This document shows, piece by piece, positions 1 to 7,589 of a stretch of 25,321 nt of DNA. Under the pieces are notes generated by a model. The model saw nothing but the letters and a program-made list of their open reading frames with translations, was not told where the DNA came from and searched no databases. Source of the stretch: Mageeibacillus sp. UBA1212 (GTDB taxonomy: Bacteria > Bacillota > Clostridia > UBA1212); assembly GCA_002309655.1 (NCBI GenBank), contig DBXM01000012.1:66234-91554 (forward strand), given 5' to 3'. Positions within the stretch are counted from its first letter, which is position 1, and each line of letters opens with the position of its first letter. A program made the translations under genes and the position numbers.

Positions 1-42
1 GCGGAGACAATCGCACTAACTGCGAATATCCGCAACGTATAG
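1..42 (+). CDS. C-terminal tail of an upstream gene (partial)
   Basis: Reading from base 1 in the first frame gives thirteen codons (ending ...TANIRNV) and then a TAG stop at 40-42. This stop lies just before the ribosome site of the next gene, as expected for the end of an upstream operon member. The fragment is too short to identify. The call rests only on an open frame running in from the window edge and on its sensible position. Confidence 0.4.
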   Translation, partial: AETIALTANIRNV

Positions 43-60
43 TAAGGAGGAATAATCCGG

Positions 61-579
61 ATGAAATTAAGCAGAAAAATTAATATCGGACTGATCTGCC
101 TCGGAATCGCGATAGTTGCCTGCCTCGTGTATGTGATCGCGGCGTGCAGCATCAACGAGAAGGACAGACGCGATATAGACACCTTGATGAAACAGTTCGA
201 GACGGACCTGGTCAAATGGGAGCTCAGCGCGAAAATAGGCGACACGCCCGAACAGCTGCTGGCTGACGCGGACAAGGCGCTCTCGAAGTACTACACCGGA
301 AAAGCGGACAGCACTGCCGCGGTAGATTCCATCGAGATCAAAAACGAGGTCTGGAGTTCAATCGAGAAGGACGACAAGGCGGTTTCAATCGACGCCAGCG
401 TCAATTCGTTCAGCAAGGCAACCGCGACCATTCTTTTGACGACCGGCAACAATTCGGGCTACTCGTACGAAACGGTCGCGTCGTATACGTTCTCGCTCGT
501 CAAGATAAAAGGCGAGTGGAAGATCGAAGCGTGGGAGTCGGGATATAACTACTACGGCTACGTGGATTATCTGTTTTGA
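61..579 (+). CDS. Membrane-anchored protein of unknown function
   Basis: 172 residues. A strong ribosome site (AAGGAGG, 44-50) sits ten bases before the ATG. Residues 9-29 form one hydrophobic segment after a positively charged start (MKLSRK), so this looks like a signal anchor with the remainder outside the cell. A cysteine at residue 29, at the end of the segment, is not in a clear lipobox. The exposed part begins with charged helical sequence, and the C-terminal half looks like a beta-rich domain ending in an aromatic tail (GYNYYGYVDYLF); the KGEWKIEAWESG stretch recalls SnoaL/NTF2-like folds, but this is only an impression. It lies 20 bases before the ABC ATPase gene and is probably cotranscribed with it, so it could be an accessory part of that transporter. 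The family was not recognised. Confidence 0.8.
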   Translation: MKLSRKINIGLICLGIAIVACLVYVIAACSINEKDRRDIDTLMKQFETDLVKWELSAKIGDTPEQLLADADKALSKYYTGKADSTAAVDSIEIKNEVWSSIEKDDKAVSIDASVNSFSKATATILLTTGNNSGYSYETVASYTFSLVKIKGEWKIEAWESGYNYYGYVDYLF

Positions 580-599
580 GGCGCAGGAGGTGGAGTTTT

Positions 600-1619
600 A
601 TGGACAACGTTCTTACCGTAAAAAATCTGAATAAATACTTCGGCCGCCGCAAGATTCTCGACAACATCAACCTTGAAGTCAAGGCCGGAGAGGTTATGGG
701 CTTCATCGGGCCCAACGGCGCCGGAAAAACGACAGCGATAAAAGTGATCCTGGGCTTCCTTTCCGACGACGGCGGCAGCGTGAACATCTGCGGCTACGAC
801 CTCAAGAAGGACTACGAGAACGCTCTCGGCTGCGCCGGCGGCATCGTCGAAAACCCGGACATGTACAAGCAGTTTTCGGGAATGCTCAACCTCGAGATGT
901 ACGCGAGAACCCACGAAGGCGTGACGAAGGAGCGCATCAACGAGGTCGTAAAGCTTGTCGGCCTCGAGAACCGCATCAACGACAAGGTCAAGAAGTACTC
1001 GCTCGGTATGAAGCAGAGGCTTGGCGTCGCGATGGCGCTTCTTCACAACCCGAAGCTTCTGATCCTCGACGAGCCCATGAACGGACTCGACCCGGCGGGA
1101 ATTAAAGAGCTGCGCGACATCGTCACCACACTCGCGCACGAAAACGGAGTCGGCGTTCTGATTTCCAGCCACCAGCTGGCGGAAATGCAGAACATGTGCG
1201 ACCGCGCGGCAATCATCGTAAGCGGCAGGATCGTTTGCGAGGACACGCTTGAGGCGCTCAACAGAAGGGCGAGCGGCGTGAACGGCTACGTTTTCGAGAC
1301 CGGCAACCCGGTGAAGGCGCTGGCGGTGATCAAGAAGTATCTGGCGGAAAATGCGGGCGGTCAGGAAAACGCTCCTGTGAACGCGGCTGAAGCGCCGGCT
1401 GAAATTCCCGCTGAAAACGCCGCCGACAACCTTGCGGATTCCGTGAAATGCGATCCCGCCGACGGCTCGGTTTCGGCTCAGGTCGAGACTAAAGACGTTC
1501 CCGCAATCGTCAGGGCGCTCGTTTCGGAGGGCGTCGACGTTTTCGCCGTCAGGAAGACGGAGAATTCTCTTGAGGACGCGTTCATCGCGATAACGGGAGG
1601 AGGTAATACAATTGCGTAA
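600..1619 (+). CDS. ABC transporter ATP-binding protein (BcrA/CcmA type)
   Basis: 339 residues starting at ATG 600, chosen because AGGAGG at 585-590 is nine bases upstream; a TTG at 576 in the same frame overlaps the previous stop and has no ribosome site. The Walker A motif GPNGAGKT is at 37-44, the signature SLGMKQR at 134-140, Walker B LLILDEP at 153-159 and the switch histidine at 191. The SLGM form of the signature is usual in the BcrA/drug-exporter group. After residue 225 comes a C-terminal extension of the type found in these exporters, interrupted by an Ala/Pro/Glu/Asn-rich stretch (about 250-300). It hydrolyses ATP on the cytoplasmic side to drive the permease encoded next, whose start codon overlaps its end. 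The substrate is unknown; peptide antibiotic or lipid export is typical for the family. Confidence 0.93.
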   Translation: MDNVLTVKNLNKYFGRRKILDNINLEVKAGEVMGFIGPNGAGKTTAIKVILGFLSDDGGSVNICGYDLKKDYENALGCAGGIVENPDMYKQFSGMLNLEMYARTHEGVTKERINEVVKLVGLENRINDKVKKYSLGMKQRLGVAMALLHNPKLLILDEPMNGLDPAGIKELRDIVTTLAHENGVGVLISSHQLAEMQNMCDRAAIIVSGRIVCEDTLEALNRRASGVNGYVFETGNPVKALAVIKKYLAENAGGQENAPVNAAEAPAEIPAENAADNLADSVKCDPADGSVSAQVETKDVPAIVRALVSEGVDVFAVRKTENSLEDAFIAITGGGNTIA

Positions 1620-3339
1620 GTTTTCCGCTCTCTACAGAAATGAAGTGACGAAAGTCATTCACAAACCTATATTTATCGTTCTCGTGGCGCTGACGGTCGC
1701 GTCGATGCTTTTCACGGGTCTTGTGCTCAAACTCGACATAAGCGCGAGCTATGACAACGGGTACAGGGACAACGAGATGTACGAATCGGAAATCGAAAAT
1801 TTCGAGGAAAACATCAAGAACAGCGTTGAATATTACAAAAAAGAGGTTGCTTCGTTGCAAAAAACGCTTGCGGACTCTTATATGAATGAGGACGGCACCG
1901 TCGACATAGAAAAATACGAAGAGGAGGCAGGGCAGACCAATTATTACATTTCGCAGGGACTGCCGTACGACATCGGCTGGCAGCTCGTGAGAATCGAGTA
2001 CCTGAAGATCCTCAAGGAGTATTTCCCGGAAGGCACGCAAAAATCGATGTTCAATATCGGAGCGCTCAGCGTTTCCCAGCTCGGTTCGTCGACACGCCTT
2101 CACTTCCTCGGCGACACCGCGGAACGGCTTGCGTCCATTCGCGCGTACGACAGATATGAGCAGATTCTGGCGGACGTTTACAAGGACGCCCCGCAGGCGT
2201 ATGAGTATTATGAGTACTACGACTTCAACCCGGTCTCGGTGGGCATGAGCCCGGAGACCTACAGCGGCGAAAAGGAAAAGCTTGAGGGAATCCTCCGCGA
2301 CGCGGATTTCAACGTCTACATCGACGCGATGGCCGACAAGATCAAAAAGGACGAGACGCTGACCGAGCAGGAGAAAAAGATCAAGCTGGAAGGGAACGAA
2401 CTCCTCCGCAAGGCCTACAGGCCGAACATGTCCGAGCAGGCGTGGAGCGAGCTCAATGAGAAGCTGAATCTGCTTTCAAACTGCAAGATCCAGCTCGATT
2501 CCGGCAAGACAGGCAACGGCAGGAACATGACCGATGAAGAGATTAAGCAGCTCGAGACGCAGATCAGCGAGCTCACTCTCGGAATCGGGAACAAAGCCGC
2601 GGGCTTCGGCGGGAACCAGACCGAAGAGAAGATGACCAGAGTCGGAATGATCGCGTCTGCCGGCGTTGCAATCGCGGGAATCGCAATGATTCTGATGGGC
2701 GGCATGCTCATCGCCGAGGAAATCCAGACGGGCTCCATCAAGACGCTTATTATCGCGCCGGTCAAGCGCAGAAAGATTGTCGGGGCCAAGTTCGCGATGC
2801 TCGTGACGTTCGCGCTGGTTGAGTCGCTGATCATATTCCTGACGCTGATGCTTGTATGCGCGGTGTTCGGGTTCGGGTTCGCGAATCACGTTTTCGTGTT
2901 CGCAGGAGTCGCGCACTTGATGAATCCGGTTCTTTACTACCTGCTGTACGTGCTGCTGATGTCAGTGGAGTCGTTCTTTGCCGGCTGCTTCGCGTTCATG
3001 CTGTCCGCGCTTCTCAGGAACTACGGCGCGGCGATCGCGCTTTCGATGGTCGGAACGTTCGTTCTCGGCGACACGGTGAGCCTGATCAGGCTTATGGGCG
3101 AGGATTCGCTGATAATCAAGCACCTGTATGAAGTGCTCCCGCCCGCCAACTTCGAGCTTCAGGAAAAGCTGTTCTCGACGTCGCTGGAGACTGGGGGAAT
3201 TGATTTCCTTGCGCTCCTGACCGGCAACTTCGGAATCAAAGGGAACAGCCTGACGGTCTCGGTGATTTACCTCGCGGTGTTCATCACACTGTTTGTGTTC
3301 ACCGCGTTCCAGTCGTTCAACAAGCGTGACATTAAATAA
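1612..3339 (+). CDS. ABC-2 type transporter permease
   Basis: 575 residues from a TTG start at 1612, which overlaps the ATPase gene by eight bases; GGAGGAGG at 1597-1604 supports this start. The layout is one transmembrane segment near residues 17-38, a long hydrophilic, mainly helical extracytoplasmic region (about 40-340), then five or six hydrophobic segments from about 345 to the end. The gap between the first and second segments is much larger than in short ABC-2 permeases, as in bacitracin-type and YhgE-like exporters. It forms the membrane channel partner of the preceding ATPase. The overlapping genes imply coupled translation and fixed stoichiometry. A strong hairpin terminator follows directly, so this is the last gene of the operon. 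Confidence 0.9.
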   Translation: MRKFSALYRNEVTKVIHKPIFIVLVALTVASMLFTGLVLKLDISASYDNGYRDNEMYESEIENFEENIKNSVEYYKKEVASLQKTLADSYMNEDGTVDIEKYEEEAGQTNYYISQGLPYDIGWQLVRIEYLKILKEYFPEGTQKSMFNIGALSVSQLGSSTRLHFLGDTAERLASIRAYDRYEQILADVYKDAPQAYEYYEYYDFNPVSVGMSPETYSGEKEKLEGILRDADFNVYIDAMADKIKKDETLTEQEKKIKLEGNELLRKAYRPNMSEQAWSELNEKLNLLSNCKIQLDSGKTGNGRNMTDEEIKQLETQISELTLGIGNKAAGFGGNQTEEKMTRVGMIASAGVAIAGIAMILMGGMLIAEEIQTGSIKTLIIAPVKRRKIVGAKFAMLVTFALVESLIIFLTLMLVCAVFGFGFANHVFVFAGVAHLMNPVLYYLLYVLLMSVESFFAGCFAFMLSALLRNYGAAIALSMVGTFVLGDTVSLIRLMGEDSLIIKHLYEVLPPANFELQEKLFSTSLETGGIDFLALLTGNFGIKGNSLTVSVIYLAVFITLFVFTAFQSFNKRDIK

Positions 3340-3355
3340 AAGGCTGAAATGTGGG

Positions 3356-3387
3356 GGCCGGCGCCTGCGGGCGCCGGCCGTCCTTTT
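3356..3387 (+). terminator. Rho-independent terminator after the ABC operon
   Basis: A perfect 10-bp GC-only stem (GGCCGGCGCC at 3356-3365 with its complement at 3370-3379) encloses a TGCG loop and is followed by GTCCTTTTA. It lies 16 bases after the permease stop and separates that operon from the methyltransferase gene. Confidence 0.85.
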
Positions 3388-3429
3388 ACTTCCCGCTAAA
3401 AACGGGTTCCAAGGGGGCTGCGGCTGCGT

Positions 3430-4845
3430 ATGGCAGAACTGAAAAAAGGCGACAGGGTCGCGGTACATTTTTCGGACGTAACAGTGGAAGGCGTCGGCGT
3501 AGGCACCGCGGTGTCTCACGAAGACAGCCGGAAGGTGTTCTGCTTCGGCGCCCGCGAAGGCGAGACCGCGGATGTCAAGGTGATCAAATCCGCTTCCAGC
3601 TACCTCGTGGCGCGAACGGACGGCGGTGTTTCGTCGCCTGTCTGCGGCTCGTTCCCGGCTTGCGGCGGCTGCTCGCTTCTGCACTTCACGTACGCAGAGA
3701 GCCTCAAAATCAAGGAAAAGTTCGTCGCCGGCTGCCTCTCGCGCATCGCCCATCTGGAAGAAGGCTCGTTCGAGTTTGAGCCGATCGTTCCCTCACCGGA
3801 AACGATGGCCTTCCGCAACAAGAACATCTACCGCTTCATCCGCACGGAAAAGGGCATTGAATGCGGCTTCTACAGGCGTAACAGCCACGATACGGTCGTG
3901 ACGCCCCTCTGCGCGACCGAGAACGCATCTTCGAGAAAAGTGCGCGAATCGTTCTCGAAAATCGCGACTGAAGCGGGACTTTCACTTTACGACGAGTCGA
4001 CGGGAAGGGGGCTTCTCCGCTCGCTGATGGTCCGCGTCTCCTCATTTACGGGTGAGGCCTGCGTCTGCGTGTGCATAAACGGCGAAAAGCTCCCGCGCGC
4101 GTCTGAAATCGCCCGCAAAATAGAGGCGGAGTGCGGCTTCCCGGTGTCATTTTCCGTGAACGTCAACCGCGACCGCACCAACACAGTTTTTTCGGACGAC
4201 TTCCGGCACATCTACGGACCGCCGGTTATAAAAGACCGCATCGGCGACGCGATTTTTGAAATATCGCCGGCTTCCTTCTTCCAGGTTAACCCCTCCGCCA
4301 CCGTAAAACTTTACGAAAAGGCTTTTGAGTACGCATTTTCCGATGAAAACGAAAATGCCGGAGCGGGCGGCGTGTTACTCGACCTCTACTGCGGAATCGG
4401 TACGATCGGAATATTTTTCGCGAAGAAACTGCCGTCATTGGGCGGTCTCATCGGAATCGAGTGGACGCCCCAGGCAGTCGAGAACGCGCGCCGCAACGCC
4501 GCCTTGAACAGTATCAGTTGCAAATCTGAATTCTTTGCGGGCGACGCTCAGCAGGTTCTCGAAAGCATAAAGAAGACCGAAGGCACGAACGCCGCCCAAA
4601 TGCTCGAAGCGGTCAAAACTGTCGTGGTCGACCCGCCGCGCAAAGGCCTCGGCGACGAAATTCCCGCAATGCTCAGCAACCTGAACGCGGAAAGAATCAT
4701 ATACGTATCATGCAACCCCGCAACGCTTGCCCGCGATCTCGAACGCTTCACGGCGCTCGGCTGGCGCACGGTGAAGGTTTGTCCGGTGGACATGTTTCCT
4801 TTTGCGGGGCATGTGGAGTGCGTGACCTTGATGACGAGGAAATGA
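3430..4845 (+). CDS. rlmD: 23S rRNA (uracil-5-)-methyltransferase, RlmD/RumA family
   Basis: 471 residues. An N-terminal TRAM RNA-binding domain (about 1-60) is followed by an iron-sulfur cysteine set C72-x5-C78-x2-C81 with a fourth cysteine at 161, the family's [4Fe-4S] pattern. The SAM-binding loop LLDLYCGIGTIGIF is near residue 315, the VVDPPRKG motif near 400, and the catalytic cysteine is C428 in YVSCNPATLARDL. The enzyme transfers a methyl group from SAM to C5 of a uridine in 23S rRNA. Which uridine (RlmD-like U1939 or RlmC-like U747) cannot be told from the sequence. The protein ends soon after DMFPFAGHVECVTLMTRK, without the C-terminal extension of some clostridial relatives. AAGGGGG lies about a dozen bases before the ATG. 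The following gene differs in base composition. Confidence 0.93.
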   Translation: MAELKKGDRVAVHFSDVTVEGVGVGTAVSHEDSRKVFCFGAREGETADVKVIKSASSYLVARTDGGVSSPVCGSFPACGGCSLLHFTYAESLKIKEKFVAGCLSRIAHLEEGSFEFEPIVPSPETMAFRNKNIYRFIRTEKGIECGFYRRNSHDTVVTPLCATENASSRKVRESFSKIATEAGLSLYDESTGRGLLRSLMVRVSSFTGEACVCVCINGEKLPRASEIARKIEAECGFPVSFSVNVNRDRTNTVFSDDFRHIYGPPVIKDRIGDAIFEISPASFFQVNPSATVKLYEKAFEYAFSDENENAGAGGVLLDLYCGIGTIGIFFAKKLPSLGGLIGIEWTPQAVENARRNAALNSISCKSEFFAGDAQQVLESIKKTEGTNAAQMLEAVKTVVVDPPRKGLGDEIPAMLSNLNAERIIYVSCNPATLARDLERFTALGWRTVKVCPVDMFPFAGHVECVTLMTRK

Positions 4846-4877
4846 ACAAATCGCCATTTGACAAGGATAGAACAGAT

Positions 4878-5384
4878 ATGACCAAAGTTGAAATACTCGG
4901 GGAGAACCGGTTTGAAACCTATACCAAAACCAGAGACGCAAGCAGAGCTGTTGTCGTGCGAGATGGAATGATCCTTCTCATTCATGAAACCGGTTCAGAC
5001 TTGTGGATGGTACCCGGCGGAGGAATCGAAGAAGATGAAACACCGGAAAAATGCTGTATTCGGGAAGCAGAGGAAGAAACAGGAAATCTCATCCTGCCGT
5101 TGCAGGAATTTACCGTTCTGTTTGAATATTATGAAGAATACTGCTATATCACCCATTATTTCATCTGCGAAGTGACGGGCTCTGGCCGGATGCATCTTAC
5201 AGAAGCAGAAGTCCATCGTGGTGCTGAACCCAAATGGATCCCGCTTCCGGAAGCAATGGAAATCTTTTCCCGTCATCAGTCGTACGCAGATGTCAGCGAA
5301 GAAAAGCGCGGGATCTACTTACGGGAATTCACCGCCCTTCAGGAATATCTTAAAACTCAACCGCAGAATACTTGTATATTATAG
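4878..5384 (+). CDS. NUDIX hydrolase
   Basis: 168 residues from ATG 4878, preceded by AAGGAT about ten bases upstream; an in-frame ATG at 4842 overlapping the rlmD stop is possible but has its ribosome-like bases too close. The NUDIX box is complete: G-x5-E-x7-RE-x2-EE-x-G in GGIEEDETPEKCCIREAEEETG, about residues 45-67. Members cleave a nucleoside diphosphate linked to another group, using a divalent metal held by the box glutamates. The strand pattern and length fit a single-domain ADP-ribose or (d)NTP pyrophosphatase-like enzyme; the substrate cannot be read from the sequence. Codon use is clearly more AT-rich than in rlmD just upstream, suggesting this is the first gene of an acquired segment. 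Confidence 0.88.
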   Translation: MTKVEILGENRFETYTKTRDASRAVVVRDGMILLIHETGSDLWMVPGGGIEEDETPEKCCIREAEEETGNLILPLQEFTVLFEYYEEYCYITHYFICEVTGSGRMHLTEAEVHRGAEPKWIPLPEAMEIFSRHQSYADVSEEKRGIYLREFTALQEYLKTQPQNTCIL

Positions 5385-5415
5385 ATACTCATTTGTGGAG
5401 GCTTTAGATTCTCAG

Positions 5416-5835
5416 ATGGAGAAACTGACAAAGAATATGATTCGTTGGGCCGAAAGCAAACTTGACAGCGCTGAGTATGCAGGCTGGTGTCTTGCGTTTA
5501 TCGAGGACGCACTTGAAATCAGCAATAATATCGAAGTATTCGGCGGAGAGTCCGCAAAGGAATCCTGCGAGATGTATAAGGACTCACTTCAGACCGGCAT
5601 TCCCGAAAGAGGCGCATTCGTCTTTTACGACTGCCTCTGTCCGAGCAAAGACGGTCCCGTAAACTGGGGGCACTGCGGAATTTCTCTCGGAGACGGGAAG
5701 GTCATTCACGCATGGGACGTGGTCAGAATTGACGGTTATACGGAGATTGAACGTTTGACTGCGCTGACGGGCGATCATCCGAAGTATCTGGGCTGGGTGC
5801 CGCTTGACCGGGTGTTGGCGCAAAAGCAGGAATAA
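5416..5835 (+). CDS. NlpC/P60-like cysteine peptidase/amidase fold protein
   Basis: 139 residues from ATG 5416, with GTGGAGG at 5395-5401 as ribosome site; an upstream GTG at 5395 in frame lacks one. The pattern resembles the NlpC/P60 (papain-like) fold: a helix with C25 (AGWCLAFIEDAL), a beta strand with H86 (NWGHCGISLGDG), and a second histidine H98 in KVIHAW. This matches the usual Cys-His-polar triad order and the H-x-G-I-x-L-G-DG-K-x-IHA signature. No signal peptide or cell-wall-binding domain is present, unlike most peptidoglycan hydrolases of this fold, so it may act in the cytoplasm or be a reduced amidase. It follows the NUDIX gene by 31 bases and shares its base composition, so the two probably form one unit. 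Confidence 0.65.
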   Translation: MEKLTKNMIRWAESKLDSAEYAGWCLAFIEDALEISNNIEVFGGESAKESCEMYKDSLQTGIPERGAFVFYDCLCPSKDGPVNWGHCGISLGDGKVIHAWDVVRIDGYTEIERLTALTGDHPKYLGWVPLDRVLAQKQE

Positions 5836-5857
5836 ATAGTTTTAAGGTAAACGAAAA

Positions 5858-5949
5858 TGACTTGTTTCCACGAACGCTCACGGTGCATAGATATGTTTCC
5901 GCAAACGACCACAGGCTCTTGACTTGTTCCCTCGAACGGTCAGCGCATA
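5858..5949 (+). repeat. Three degenerate tandem repeats of about 31 nt
   Basis: Units are at 5858-5889, 5889-5919 and 5920-5949. Each contains the core TGTTYCC-N-C-R-AACG followed by a CA-rich tail; the first and third also share TGACTTGTT and GCATA. The short arms GTTT/AAAC and GTTC/GAAC around CCNC vary together between units two and three, which would keep a four-base hairpin stem. The period is not a multiple of three. Two weaker look-alikes occur after the ATPase gene (about 7590-7653). Confidence 0.55.
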
Positions 5950-6096
5950 TCGGACACGGATACGAGAGCTCCGGGGCACTGCGAGGTCGTATGCCTCTTA
6001 AGCAACCGAAAATCTGACTCATATCTACGACGGGATCTGCAGATGGAAAACTATCACAGAATCAAGGATGCAGAGAAGGAGCAGGACAAGAAATAA
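5875..6096 (+). pseudogene. Decayed fragment resembling the C-terminus of an RlmD-type methyltransferase
   Basis: This is part of the 508-base gap between the NlpC-like gene and the ATPase. Around 5883-5918 a frame reads CIDMFPQTTTGS, and at 5968-6096 another frame reads GHCEVVCLLSNRKSDSY and ends ...DAEKEQDKK before TAA. Together they recall the end of RlmD/RumA proteins, where D-M-F-P-x-T is followed directly by H-x-E-x-V-x-L-L-S. Here the two halves are separated by about 60 bases, an internal stop and a frame change, so the fragment cannot be functional. The intact rlmD at 3430-4845 ends with the corresponding DMFPFAGHVECVTLM, but the remnant's last part is longer and different, so it is not a simple recent copy. 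The assignment rests on motif memory only. Confidence 0.45.
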
Positions 6097-6124
6097 CCTT
6101 CATAATATCATACAGAAAATGCAG

Positions 6125-6171
6125 TAAGAGCTACTTGTGCGCACAAGCATTGTCGGCTCTTTTCTTTTTTC
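6125..6171 (+). terminator. Terminator-like hairpin with T-rich tail
   Basis: AAGAGC (6126-6131) pairs with GCTCTT (6156-6161) and is followed by TTCTTTTTTC. Inside the loop is a perfect 14-base palindrome, CTTGTGCGCACAAG (6134-6147). It closes the NUDIX/NlpC/remnant segment and insulates the ATPase promoter. Confidence 0.65.
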
Positions 6172-6216
6172 TCGGGAAACAGGAAAAATCAAAGTGAGGA
6201 GTTATTTCGCGTCAAA

Positions 6217-6252
6217 TGAAGAAAAGTGCCCTTTTGGGCAAATTTATTCAAT
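6217..6252 (+). repeat. Direct repeat 1 flanking the ATPase promoter
   Basis: This 36-nt unit matches 6294-6329 at 27 of 36 positions without gaps. It begins with TGAAGAAAAG and contains the small inverted repeat TGCCC-TTTT-GGGCA (6227-6240). It lies upstream of the -35 box and overlaps the left side of the palindrome at 6248. Confidence 0.75.
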
Positions 6253-6263
6253 TGGCCAATTGA
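6248..6263 (+). promoter_or_regulatory. Perfect 16-bp palindrome over the -35 box (putative operator)
   Basis: TCAATTGGCCAATTGA is fully self-complementary and its right half overlaps the first bases of the TTGACT -35 box. A dimeric DNA-binding protein here would block RNA polymerase. The regulator is not known; autoregulation by the downstream ATPase is one possibility. Confidence 0.7.
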
Positions 6264-6288
6264 CTTTCTAAATAGATTCTGCTATAAT
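6260..6288 (+). promoter_or_regulatory. Sigma-A type promoter of the ATPase gene
   Basis: TTGACT (6260-6265) and TATAAT (6283-6288) are separated by exactly 17 bases. The expected start is near 6295, so the mRNA leader would begin with the second copy of the 36-nt repeat. Confidence 0.88.
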
Positions 6289-6293
6289 TCTAT

Positions 6294-6329
6294 TGAAGAA
6301 AAGCGCCATTATAGGCAATAATCATCAAT
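6294..6329 (+). repeat. Direct repeat 2, at the predicted transcription start
   Basis: This is the second copy of the unit at 6217-6252, 77 bases downstream. Its inner part GCC-ATTATA-GGC keeps the inverted-repeat arms of copy 1 although the loop differs. The position at +1 makes it either a second operator or a leader RNA element. Confidence 0.72.
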
Positions 6330-6344
6330 ACAGTAGGTGAAAAG

Positions 6345-7586
6345 ATGAAAATAAAGAGGGATGCGTATTTAAAAAAGTTAATCGACAAGAAAAATAATGG
6401 CCTTATAAAAGTTATTACAGGTATCCGCAGATGCGGAAAATCATACCTGCTCGATCCAATTTTCAAGAGTTACCTGATCAGTGAGGGAATCCCTGAAGAT
6501 CATATAATTAAGATCGAGCTGGATCGAATATCAAACAAAAAGTTTTATAAGGATGCTGAAGCTTTTGACCTTTATGTGCGCTCGTTTATAGAAGACGATG
6601 ACATGTATTATTTGCTTCTGGATGAAGTGCAATTGGTTGAAGATTTTGAACTCGTACTGAACGGTTTTTTGTACGAGAAAAATCTTGATGTATATGTTAC
6701 CGGCAGCAACTCGAAATTTCTGTCTTCAGACATTATCACGGAATTCCGGGGCCGTGGTGATCAAATACATGTAAACCCGCTCGCTTTTTCCGAATACTAT
6801 GCTGCATGCAGCGGTGACCGATATGATTGTTGGAATGATTATTTGACATTCGGAGGCATGCCGCTAATCTTATCGATGAAATCAGATGAAGAAAAAAGCC
6901 ACTACCTCAAAGAGTTGTTTGCTCAAACATATTTTATGGATATTATAAACAGACACGGAATCAAACGCACTGATGTTTTGGATGCCATCGTGGACGCGCT
7001 CGCTTCTTCTGTCGGATCGCTTACCAATCCCCAAAAGATATATGATACATTTAAGAGTCATGGCGAGAAAGAGCTTTCACTTAACACAGTTAATTTCTAT
7101 TTGTCTTTGCTGGAAGATTCGTTTATCGTGAAAAAGGCGTTGCGTTATGATGTGAAGGGCAGGCAATATATCAGCACTCCGCAAAAGTACTATTTCGCGG
7201 ATTTGGGTCTCCGGAATGCAAGACTGAATTTTAGACAGCAGGAAGAGAATCATTTAATGGAAAATGTAATATATAATGAACTGAACTTCCGGGGATATAA
7301 TGTTGACATAGGTGTTGTTGAAATCCGTGAAGATGGAAAACGAATCCGGACAGAGGTCGATTTTGTCTGCAATATGGGAAATAACAGGGTTTACATTCAG
7401 TCTGCACTGAATCTGGATACGCCTGAGAAAACTATACAGGAAAGCAGACCGCTGAAACATATTAGGGACAGTTTTAAGAAAATAATTGTTGTGAAAGACA
7501 ATATAAAATCATGGAGAACCGATGACGGAATCCTTGTTATGGGTATTGTTGATTTCCTTCTTAATCCTGACAGCCTGTTCAGATGA
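6345..7586 (+). CDS. AAA family ATPase with DUF4143-type C-terminal domain
   Basis: 413 residues. The Walker A motif GIRRCGKS is at 26-33, Walker B YYLLLDEVQ ends at D93/E94, and the sensor segment VYVTGSNSKFLSSDIITEFRGRG is at 117-138. These are the hallmarks of the AAA_14 group. The C-terminal half has a winged-helix-like part (about 215-265) and then the DUF4143 region with YYFADLGLRNARLNF, MENVIYNELNFRGYNV and a late EVDFVC strand that resembles a PD-(D/E)xK nuclease core. Such proteins are abundant in anaerobes; their cellular role is not established. The gene has its own promoter and operator-like sites and is much more AT-rich than the chromosomal genes on either side, which argues for acquisition. 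The start is the first ATG after AGGTGA (6335-6340). Confidence 0.9.
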   Translation: MKIKRDAYLKKLIDKKNNGLIKVITGIRRCGKSYLLDPIFKSYLISEGIPEDHIIKIELDRISNKKFYKDAEAFDLYVRSFIEDDDMYYLLLDEVQLVEDFELVLNGFLYEKNLDVYVTGSNSKFLSSDIITEFRGRGDQIHVNPLAFSEYYAACSGDRYDCWNDYLTFGGMPLILSMKSDEEKSHYLKELFAQTYFMDIINRHGIKRTDVLDAIVDALASSVGSLTNPQKIYDTFKSHGEKELSLNTVNFYLSLLEDSFIVKKALRYDVKGRQYISTPQKYYFADLGLRNARLNFRQQEENHLMENVIYNELNFRGYNVDIGVVEIREDGKRIRTEVDFVCNMGNNRVYIQSALNLDTPEKTIQESRPLKHIRDSFKKIIVVKDNIKSWRTDDGILVMGIVDFLLNPDSLFR

Positions 7587-7589
7587 AAT

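Noticed and set aside
5858..5949. Possible CRISPR array
   Set aside because: The units are directly adjacent without unique spacers and too divergent, and no cas genes are present.
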